From Thermoleophilaceae bacterium (GTDB taxonomy: Bacteria; Actinomycetota; Thermoleophilia; Solirubrobacterales; Thermoleophilaceae), in NCBI GenBank assembly GCA_013812005.1, contig JACCUE010000036.1, positions 1 to 6,152 of the forward strand: a stretch of 6,152 nucleotides of DNA. Direction: 5' to 3'. Each line of letters starts with the position of its first letter. Within the stretch, counting starts at the first letter, position 1. This document shows positions 1 to 5,553 of this stretch, one piece after another. A program made the position numbers and the translations under genes. The notes beneath the pieces were generated by a model, which saw nothing but the letters and a program-made list of their open reading frames with translations, had not been told where the DNA came from and searched no databases.

Positions 1-158
1 TGGGCAAGGACGCGATGTTCCGCTCACAGGACATGCCGTTCCTCGACGCGCTTGAGTACCTGCACCACAACCTCACGCTGGCCCTGTCCACGGAGGACGT
101 GGCCGAAGGCGTGCAGGCCTTCTTCGAGAGGCGCGAGCCCCGATGGACGGGCCGATGA
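1..158 (+). CDS. Enoyl-CoA hydratase/isomerase (crotonase) family, C-terminal fragment
   Basis: Only the last 51 codons are in the window, read from base 3 to a TGA at 156-158; the gene begins upstream of the left edge. The visible tail has a helical stretch (FLDALEYLHHNLTLALSTED) followed by EGVQAFFERREPRWTGR, which matches the classic crotonase C-terminus in which an 'EG..AF.E.R.P.(F/W).G' segment closes the protein. Crotonases hydrate 2-enoyl-CoA to 3-hydroxyacyl-CoA or carry out related acyl-CoA chemistry in the cytoplasm. The catalytic Glu residues and oxyanion-hole glycines lie outside the window, so the exact reaction cannot be read. Its stop codon overlaps the next gene's ATG (ATGA), indicating translational coupling. 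The family call is fairly sure; the substrate is unknown. Confidence 0.82.
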   Translation, partial: GKDAMFRSQDMPFLDALEYLHHNLTLALSTEDVAEGVQAFFERREPRWTGR

Positions 159-1000
159 CCGTCTCGCTCGTGGCGCTGCGCTGCCGGACCTCCGAGCGCA
201 GCCCCGCGCCCGCACGCGGTGTGGACACCCTGGCGGCGCTCGTGGGTGGACGCCTGGGGCGCGAGCCGCGGATGATCGGCACCCCGGGCGAGCCGCACAC
301 CGCGCCCTTCGACGAAGATCTGGAGGCTTCGCGCGGCTGCCTGCTCGAGGCCGGCGGCCAGGTCGACGACGCCCTCTCGGGCGCCAACCTGCCTGTGCTG
401 CTGGCGGCAGAGTGCTCGATCGCTCTCACCACCCTGCCGATCGTGTTGGCGCACCGCCCCGACGCCTGCGTGCTCTGGCTCGACGCCCACGGGGACTTCA
501 ACACGCCTGAGACCACCGGCAGTCGCTACCTGGGCGGCATGGCGCTGGCCGGCGCGTGCGGCCTGTGGGACCCGGGGCTCGGTGGGGCGCCGGTACCGGC
601 CGATCGGGTGGTGCTCGCGGGCGTCCGCGACCTCGACTCGGCGGAGCGCGAGGCGCTCGAGGCGAGCGACGTGACGGTGATCGGAGCCAGCCCCGTGGAG
701 ACCCTCGTGGCGGTCAAGAACGCCCTCGACGGCGTCCCCGTGTACGTGCACCTCGACCTCGACGTGCTCGACCCCGAGGACTTCCCCGCCCAGTTCCCCG
801 CCCCCGGCGGCCTCGGACCGGAGAAGCTCTATGACCTGCTCGAAGCAGTTACCGACAGCTCCGAGCTGATCGGCTTCGAGGTCACGGCCTTCGCGGCGTC
901 GGAGAACGAGCTGCAGCGCGCCGTCGAGGCCTCGACGGCCCTGCACGTGCTCGAGCCGCTGCTGGACGCCGTTCCCGAGGAAGTGAATGTCGGCGACTGA
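155..1000 (+). CDS. Arginase/ureohydrolase superfamily protein with altered metal site
   Basis: A 281-residue protein of the arginase/agmatinase/formimidoylglutamase superfamily, whose members are cytoplasmic binuclear Mn enzymes hydrolysing guanidino or related C-N bonds. Visible motifs are DAHGDFN (D110, H112, D114, N116), GVRDLDSAE (158-164 region), HLDLDVLDP (H199, D201, D203) and FEV (E242). By comparison with mammalian arginase I these correspond to D124/H126/D128/N130, D183/E186, D232/D234 and E277. The usual GGDHS motif reads AAECS, placing C87 where H101 should be, and G127 replaces the H141 proton shuttle. T121 and S123 match T135 and S137, which bind the amino-acid end of arginine. 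ATG 155 is chosen because it overlaps the upstream stop as ATGA and begins just before the first beta strand; ATG 143, with a GAGAGG about 11 bases upstream, is the alternative and adds four residues. The 3' end overlaps the carboxylase gene by 14 bases. The family is sure; activity and substrate are not. Confidence 0.85.
   Translation: MTVSLVALRCRTSERSPAPARGVDTLAALVGGRLGREPRMIGTPGEPHTAPFDEDLEASRGCLLEAGGQVDDALSGANLPVLLAAECSIALTTLPIVLAHRPDACVLWLDAHGDFNTPETTGSRYLGGMALAGACGLWDPGLGGAPVPADRVVLAGVRDLDSAEREALEASDVTVIGASPVETLVAVKNALDGVPVYVHLDLDVLDPEDFPAQFPAPGGLGPEKLYDLLEAVTDSSELIGFEVTAFAASENELQRAVEASTALHVLEPLLDAVPEEVNVGD
977..983 (+). promoter_or_regulatory. Ribosome binding site for the carboxylase gene
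   Basis: GAGGAAG lies inside the end of the arginase-like gene with its GAGG core six bases before the ATG at 987. This supports a start at 987, a 14-base overlap with the preceding gene and coupled translation. Confidence 0.6.
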
Positions 1001-2582
1001 GAAGGCCGCCGGAGACACGCTGGTGGCCCGGCCGCCGCTGCGCTCGCTCGTGGACGAGCTGCACGAGCGCCGCGCACACGCCTTGCTGGGCGGCGGCGAG
1101 GCGAAGATCGAGCGCCAGCACGCCGCCGCCAAGCTCACCGCGCGTGAGCGGCTCGCCCTGCTGATCGACGAGGGCACCTTCGCCGAGCTGGGCATCCACG
1201 GCCGGCCGCATTTCTCCCAGCCCGCGATGGCCGACACCGACGCGCCGGCGGATGGGGTGATCACCGGCTACGGCAAGGTCGACGGCCGCCTGGTGGCCGT
1301 GTGCGCCTACGACTTCACGGTGATGGCCGGCTCGATGGGCATGACCGGCGAGCTCAAGGTCACCCGCCTGCGCGACCTGGCGCTGGGCAAGCGGATCCCG
1401 TTCGTCTGGCTGCTCGACTCCGCCGGGGCGCGCATCCAGGAGGCCGCCGGCTCGCTGTTCGCAGGGTCGGGCCATCTGTTTCGCGAGGAGGTGACGATGA
1501 GCGGCGTGATCCCGCAGGTGGCCGCGCTGATGGGCCCCTGCGCGGCGGGCACCGCCTACATCCCGGGCCTGGCCGACTTCGTGCCGATGGTCAAGGGCCG
1601 CGGCTCGATGGCGCTGGCAGGACCGCACCTGACCAAGGCGGTGACCGGCGAGGACGTGACCCAGGAGGAGCTCGGCGGATCGGGCGTCCACACCAAGATC
1701 TCCGGTGTCGGCGACCTCGAGGTCGGCTCCGACGAGGAGTGCATCCAGGCGATCAAGGACTACCTGTCCTACTTTCCGCGCAACTGCGAGGAGCAGCCTC
1801 CGGTCAGGGAGTCCTCCGATCCGGTGGACCGCACCGACGAGGAGCTGCTCGACATCCTGCCGGACTCCCCCCGCCGGCCGTATGACATGTACGACCTGAT
1901 CCGGCGGCTGGTCGACGACGGCGAATGGTTTGACATCAAGCCCCGCTTCGCGCGCACGATCATCACCTGCCTCGCGCGGATGGGGGGACGGCCGGTGGGC
2001 ATCGTGGCCAACCAGCCCAAGCAGCTCGGCGGCATCCTCGACGTCGACTCGGCCGACAAGGCTGCGCGCTTCATCAACCTGTGCGACGCCTTCAACGTCC
2101 CGCTGCTCTTCCTCCAGGACGTGCCCGGCTTCATGGTCGGCAGCAAGGTCGAGCGCGCGGGCATCATCCGCCACGGCGCCAAGATGCTCTACGCCGTCTC
2201 GCGCGCCACCGTCCCGAAGATCACCGTGGTCGTTCGGAAGGCCTACGGCGCCGGCTACTACGTGATGTGCGGCAAGGCGTACGAGCCCGATCTGATCGTG
2301 GCCTGGCCCTCCGCCGAGATCTCCGTGATGGGGCCCGAGGGCGCCGTGAACATCATCTTCCGCAAGCAGATCGAGGCGGCCGAGGACCCCGACGCCACCC
2401 GCGCGGAGATGATCCAGCGGATCCGCAAGATCATCGACCCCTACATCGCGGCAGGCAACGCGATGATCGACGACGTGATCGACCCGCGCGACACGCGGCC
2501 CGTGGTGATCCGGGCGCTCGAGATGGCTGAGGGAAAGAGGGTCGAGCGGCCGTGGCGCAAGCACGGCGTGAGCCCGGTATGA
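987..2582 (+). CDS. Acyl-CoA carboxylase, carboxyltransferase (beta) subunit
   Basis: A 531-residue protein, the usual length for propionyl-/methylcrotonyl-CoA carboxylase beta subunits. It would transfer a carboxyl group from carboxybiotin to an acyl-CoA in the cytoplasm. Two crotonase-fold halves are visible. The N-terminal half has KLTARERLALLIDEGTF (about 46-62) and the oxyanion segment DSAGARIQE (144-152). The C-terminal half has QLGGILDVDSADKAARFI, then DVPGFMVGS (378-386), AGIIRHGAKMLYA (from 391) and the acyl-binding segment AYGAGYYVMCGKAY (419-432). Y425 falls where Streptomyces PccB has the specificity residue Asp422. The stretch resembles PCC in its first half and MCC or glutaconyl-CoA enzymes around GAG..MCG.AY.P, so propionyl-, methylcrotonyl- or another branched enoyl-CoA remain possible substrates. 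A decarboxylase alpha subunit is a less likely reading. No biotin carboxylase or BCCP gene lies in the window, so the partner must be elsewhere. Confidence 0.93.
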   Translation: MSATEKAAGDTLVARPPLRSLVDELHERRAHALLGGGEAKIERQHAAAKLTARERLALLIDEGTFAELGIHGRPHFSQPAMADTDAPADGVITGYGKVDGRLVAVCAYDFTVMAGSMGMTGELKVTRLRDLALGKRIPFVWLLDSAGARIQEAAGSLFAGSGHLFREEVTMSGVIPQVAALMGPCAAGTAYIPGLADFVPMVKGRGSMALAGPHLTKAVTGEDVTQEELGGSGVHTKISGVGDLEVGSDEECIQAIKDYLSYFPRNCEEQPPVRESSDPVDRTDEELLDILPDSPRRPYDMYDLIRRLVDDGEWFDIKPRFARTIITCLARMGGRPVGIVANQPKQLGGILDVDSADKAARFINLCDAFNVPLLFLQDVPGFMVGSKVERAGIIRHGAKMLYAVSRATVPKITVVVRKAYGAGYYVMCGKAYEPDLIVAWPSAEISVMGPEGAVNIIFRKQIEAAEDPDATRAEMIQRIRKIIDPYIAAGNAMIDDVIDPRDTRPVVIRALEMAEGKRVERPWRKHGVSPV

Positions 2583-2598
2583 GGGGCGGCTGAGACCA

Positions 2599-3330
2599 GT
2601 GGGGGAGGCGATCCTCTTCGGCCTCGCCGCCTCGAGCGCGCTCGTGATCGGCGGCGTGGCCGGCGCCTACCTGCGGCCCCCCAAGGCCGTGACCGCCGTC
2701 TTGCTGGCCTTTGCGAGCGGAGCGCTCATATCGGCGCTGGCCCTCGAGCTCTTCGGCCCCGCCTTCGAGACCGGCGGAGCGCTGCCGGCCGGCCTGGGTC
2801 TGCTGGCCGGCGCCGCGGTCTTCGTGGCGGTGGACGTGGCCCTGGACAAAAAGGTCGGGGGTCCGGAGGCGGATGGCCGGGAGACGTCGGGGGCCGGTGC
2901 TCGACGGGGAGGCGTCGGTCTGCCGCTGCTCGCCGCGGTCACGCTCGACGGGGTGCCCGAGAACGCCGCCCTCGGTGTCTCCCTGATCGAGGGGGCCAGC
3001 CTCACGCTGCTCGTGGCGATCTTCTTCTCCAACCTCCCGGAGTCACTCGTCGGTGCCGTGGCGATGCGCGACGAGGGCCGCTCCCGGAAGTTCGCGATAG
3101 GCATCTGGTGCGTGGCCGCCGTGCTCCTCGCCCTGGCGGTCGTGGTGGGCCGGCTCGCGCTGGAGGGTGTGGGAGAGAAGACGCTGGCGGTGCTCCTGGC
3201 CTTCGCCGGCGGGGCCGTGCTCGCCTCGCTGGCGGACACGCTGATGCCCGAAGCCTTCGAGCACGGCCAGCCGTACAACGCCTTTGCCACCGCCGCCGGC
3301 TTCTTCCTGTCCTTCGTTCTCGCCACGTGA
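2599..3330 (+). CDS. ZIP-like (GufA-type) integral membrane protein, putative metal transporter
   Basis: A 243-residue, strongly hydrophobic protein with about eight predicted membrane helices (roughly 5-25, 30-53, 62-82, 107-130, 133-156, 165-187, 193-216, 227-242). A charged loop of about 25 residues at 83-106 separates helices 3 and 4, which is the ZIP topology. Helix 4 holds TLDGVPENA (D117, P120, E121) and helix 5 holds FSNLPES (S144, N145, P147, E148). These sit where ZIP transporters have HNxPEG and (H/Q)(D/E)xPE metal-binding motifs. The Pro-Glu pairs remain but both His positions are lost, so zinc import cannot be assumed. The GTG start at 2599 is preceded by GAGGGG at 2581-2586, a somewhat long 12-base spacing; the next downstream GTG would cut into helix 1. 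It lies 16 bases after the carboxylase gene and 13 before the BKACE gene, apparently co-transcribed with enzymes of acyl-CoA metabolism. The family call is good; the transported substrate is unknown. Confidence 0.8.
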   Translation: MGEAILFGLAASSALVIGGVAGAYLRPPKAVTAVLLAFASGALISALALELFGPAFETGGALPAGLGLLAGAAVFVAVDVALDKKVGGPEADGRETSGAGARRGGVGLPLLAAVTLDGVPENAALGVSLIEGASLTLLVAIFFSNLPESLVGAVAMRDEGRSRKFAIGIWCVAAVLLALAVVVGRLALEGVGEKTLAVLLAFAGGAVLASLADTLMPEAFEHGQPYNAFATAAGFFLSFVLAT

Positions 3331-3334
3331 GGAG
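3328..3334 (+). promoter_or_regulatory. Ribosome binding site fixing the BKACE start
   Basis: TGAGGAG spans the stop codon of the ZIP-like gene. Its GGAG core ends nine bases before the ATG at 3344. It favours 3344 over the in-frame ATG at 3284, which would add 20 unconserved residues and overlap the previous gene by 47 bases. Confidence 0.65.
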
Positions 3335-3343
3335 TCACAGACC

Positions 3344-4273
3344 ATGAGCCGCTTCGATGACCCGGTGGTGATCACGTGCTCCATCTCGGGCGCCGTCGCC
3401 AACCGCGACCAGTGTCCCGCCATCCCCTACACGCCGCAGGAGTACGCCGCCGAAGCCCGCCGCGCCGTCGACGAGGGCGCCGGCATGATCCACATCCACG
3501 CGCGCACGCCCGAGGGCGTGCCCAGCCACGAGGTCGAGGACTTCCGCAACATCACGGAGGCCATCCGCGCCGAGGTCGGAGATGTGATCATCAACCTCTC
3601 GACGGGCGCCATCGGGGTGCCGATCGAGAAGCGGGTCGCATACCTGCGTGAGCTCCAGCCCGACGTGGCCGCGCTGAACATGAGCTCGATGAACTACGCG
3701 AAGTACTCGGAGAGCCGCAAGGACTTCGTGTTCAAGGCGGTGTTCGAGAACTCGTTCGACACGATCATCGAGTTCCTCACCGTGATGAACGAGTTGGAGA
3801 TCCGCGCGGAGCACGAGTGCTTCGACACGGGCCACATCGCCAACCTCGATCCGCTGCTGGACATGGGGCTGCTGCGAGAGCCGCTGCAGATCTCGTGCGT
3901 GATGGGCGTGACCGGCGGGATCCGATCCAACGCCCGCAATCTCGCCCACATGGCCGAGCAGGTGCCGGGGGGTCCGGAGGGCCCGAACAACTGGGGGGTG
4001 ATCGGGATCAGCCGACGGCAGTGGATGCTGGTGGCCGCGGCGCTGACGCTCGGCGGCAACGTGCGGGTGGGTCTCGAGGACAACTTCTACCTGCCCGACG
4101 GCGAGATGGCGCGCAGCAACGGCGATCTGGTCGCCAAGGCTCGTCAGATGACCGAGGACGTGGGGCGGCGGGCGGCCACGGTGACCGAGGCGCGCGAGCT
4201 GCTCGGGGTGCCCAGAAAGGGTGAGGTTTCGCGGCGCGACCTGCTCAAGCACCCGATCGAATCGACCACATGA
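3344..4273 (+). CDS. Beta-keto acid cleavage enzyme (BKACE, DUF849 family)
   Basis: A 309-residue TIM-barrel enzyme of the BKACE family. The founding member Kce (3-keto-5-aminohexanoate cleavage enzyme, lysine fermentation) condenses a beta-keto acid with acetyl-CoA to give acetoacetate and a new acyl-CoA, using a divalent metal. The family signature is complete: SISGAVANRD near the N-terminus, IPYTPQEYA, MIHIHAR with metal ligands H50 and H52, NLSTGA (S86), LNMSSMNY, AEHECFDTG (E158), and VRVGLEDNFYL with R241, E245 (third metal ligand) and D246. The tail SNGDLVAKARQM also aligns with Kce. V18 replaces Glu14 of Kce and S115 replaces Thr106, so the aminated Kce substrate is unlikely and a neutral or hydrophobic beta-keto acid more plausible (inference). 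The start is set by TGAGGAG at 3328-3334. It sits between the ZIP-like and racemase-like genes on the same strand, in a unit rich in acyl-CoA enzymes. Confidence 0.93.
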   Translation: MSRFDDPVVITCSISGAVANRDQCPAIPYTPQEYAAEARRAVDEGAGMIHIHARTPEGVPSHEVEDFRNITEAIRAEVGDVIINLSTGAIGVPIEKRVAYLRELQPDVAALNMSSMNYAKYSESRKDFVFKAVFENSFDTIIEFLTVMNELEIRAEHECFDTGHIANLDPLLDMGLLREPLQISCVMGVTGGIRSNARNLAHMAEQVPGGPEGPNNWGVIGISRRQWMLVAAALTLGGNVRVGLEDNFYLPDGEMARSNGDLVAKARQMTEDVGRRAATVTEARELLGVPRKGEVSRRDLLKHPIESTT

Positions 4274-4289
4274 CGGCGGGCTGCCCGGT

Positions 4290-4294
4290 GGAGG
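4290..4294 (+). promoter_or_regulatory. Ribosome binding site fixing the racemase GTG start
   Basis: GGAGG lies in the 31-base gap after the BKACE gene, ten bases before the GTG at 4305. It supports that GTG over a longer in-frame reading back to 4221, which would overlap BKACE and add 28 unconserved residues. Confidence 0.65.
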
Positions 4295-4304
4295 CCGAGC
4301 CACG

Positions 4305-5528
4305 GTGAGCGCCCTGGAGGGCCTCAAGGTGCTCGACCTCTCCCGGCTGCTGCCCGGTGGGTTCTGCTCGCTGCTGCTGGCCGACTTCGGCGCCGACGTG
4401 CTCAAGGTCGAGGACACCGGCATGGGCGACTACGTGCGCTGGGCCCCGCCGCACTACGAGGGGGTCGATCCCTCCGCAGGCTCGGCGCTGTTCCTATCGC
4501 TCAACCGCGGCAAGCGCTCCATCCGGCTGAACCTCAAGGAGGAGGGAGGGCGCGCGGTTCTCCTCCGGCTGGTGGGGGAGAGCGACGTGCTGCTCGAGTC
4601 CTTCCGCCCCGGCGTGATGGACCGCCTGGGCGTGGGCTACGAGCGGCTGCGCGAGGAGAACCCGGGGCTCGTGTACTGCGCGATCAGCGGCTACGGCCAA
4701 GACGGCCCCTACCGCGACAAGGCCGGTCACGACATGAACTACCTCGGGCTGGTCGGCCTGCTCGGGCTCACCGGCGAGGCCGGCGGCCCGCCGGTCCAGG
4801 CCGCGGGCCAGATCGCCGACCTGGGCGGCGGCGCGCTGATGGCCGCGTTCGGGATCCTGGCAGCCCTCAGGGAGCGTGACCGCTCCGGGCAGGGACAGTT
4901 CGTGGACGTGTCGATGGCCGACGGTGCGCTCTCCTGGCTGGCGATGGTGGCCGCCCGCCACTTCGCCGACGCCACCGTGCCGCACCGCGGCGGCCTCGAG
5001 CTGGCCGGCGTCTACACGTGCTACCGGCCCTATCAGTGCAGCGACGGGTGGGTGAGCCTGGGGGCGCTCGAGCCCAAGTTCTGGCAGGCGTGGTGTCGGG
5101 GGGTGGGCCGCGAGGATCTGATCGAGAAGCAGTTCGAGCCGGCGGGGTCTGAGGTCCATGGCGAGGTCGAGCGCGTGTTTCTCGCCCGTACGCGCGAGGA
5201 TTGGGAGCGCTTCGCCTCCGAGCACGACTGCTGCCTGGAGCCCATCCTCGAGCTCGACGAGGCGCTCGAGTCAGAGCTCGTGCGCGCTCGGGAGATGGTG
5301 GTGTCCGTCGACCAGCCGGGTTCGGAGCGGCCCGTCCGGCTGCTCGGAACCCCGGTCAAGATGAGCCGCACGCCGGGGGACCCCCGCTCGCCCGGACCCA
5401 CCCTCGGCGAGCACACGGCGGAGGTGCTCGAAGCGCTGGGCTACGCGGCTGAGGAGATCGCGGCGCTCGAGGAGGCCGGCGCCGTGGCCGGCCCGGCCGG
5501 CGGGCCCCAGGGCCCGTTCATGGCCTGA
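4305..5528 (+). CDS. Alpha-methylacyl-CoA racemase-like protein (CaiB/BaiF, family III CoA-transferase fold)
   Basis: A 407-residue member of the CaiB/BaiF family. The N-terminus (LEGLKVLDLSRLLPGGFCS, LLADFGADVLKVED) and LNRGKRSI are family hallmarks. Several segments track alpha-methylacyl-CoA racemase rather than formyl-CoA transferase: AGHDMNYLGL (H142, D143), QIADLGGGALM (D172), and GVYTCYR followed by LGALEPKFW (E256). In Mycobacterium tuberculosis MCR the catalytic residues are H126, D156 and E241; the spacings (30 and 115) are nearly identical here (30 and 114). Such enzymes epimerise the C2 centre of 2-methyl-branched acyl-CoA esters so that (S)-specific beta-oxidation can proceed. 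D143 aligns with the CoA-transferase nucleophile, so CoA transfer to a small acid cannot be excluded. The GTG start has GGAGG upstream. The last ~17 residues form a Gly/Ala/Pro-rich tail beyond the conserved fold. It is the last gene of the plus-strand unit. Confidence 0.9.
   Translation: MSALEGLKVLDLSRLLPGGFCSLLLADFGADVLKVEDTGMGDYVRWAPPHYEGVDPSAGSALFLSLNRGKRSIRLNLKEEGGRAVLLRLVGESDVLLESFRPGVMDRLGVGYERLREENPGLVYCAISGYGQDGPYRDKAGHDMNYLGLVGLLGLTGEAGGPPVQAAGQIADLGGGALMAAFGILAALRERDRSGQGQFVDVSMADGALSWLAMVAARHFADATVPHRGGLELAGVYTCYRPYQCSDGWVSLGALEPKFWQAWCRGVGREDLIEKQFEPAGSEVHGEVERVFLARTREDWERFASEHDCCLEPILELDEALESELVRAREMVVSVDQPGSERPVRLLGTPVKMSRTPGDPRSPGPTLGEHTAEVLEALGYAAEEIAALEEAGAVAGPAGGPQGPFMA
5501..5516. 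repeat. GC-only inverted repeat at the 3' end of the racemase gene
   Basis: A perfect 7-base inverted repeat (CGGGCCC / GGGCCCG) with two central bases lies within the last codons of the racemase-like gene, about 40 bases from the stop of the convergent gene. Folded as RNA it would give a short, very stable hairpin with a tight loop. No U-run follows, so an intrinsic terminator is not supported. In GC-rich DNA encoding Gly-Pro-Ala repeats it may be incidental. Confidence 0.25.
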
Positions 5529-5553
5529 GCGCCTCGCCCGGACCGGACTTTCG

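Noticed and set aside
882..2564. 560-residue open frame on the minus strand, antisense to the carboxylase gene
   Set aside because: Low-complexity His/Asp/Arg/Ala-rich translation with no recognisable domain; it mirrors the highly conserved carboxylase reading frame and is expected in very GC-rich coding DNA.
3284..3343. Longer N-terminus for the BKACE gene from the ATG at 3284
   Set aside because: The extra residues are Pro/Ser-rich and unlike the family N-terminus, the start would lie inside the ZIP-like gene, and a good GGAG precedes the ATG at 3344.
4274..4304. Internal promoter before the racemase-like gene
   Set aside because: The 31-base gap holds a ribosome binding site but no convincing -35/-10 pair and too little room for one.
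3335..4423. 362-residue minus-strand open frame over the BKACE gene
   Set aside because: It is antisense to a clear BKACE reading frame, has Arg/His/Ala-rich composition and no motif; a GC-driven shadow.
4494..5225. 243-residue minus-strand open frame within the racemase gene
   Set aside because: Same reasoning: no family resemblance and full overlap with a well-supported gene on the plus strand.
5529..5553. Intrinsic terminator between the convergent genes
   Set aside because: The 25-base gap has no stable hairpin followed by a T-run on either strand; only a GC palindrome inside the upstream coding end was seen.
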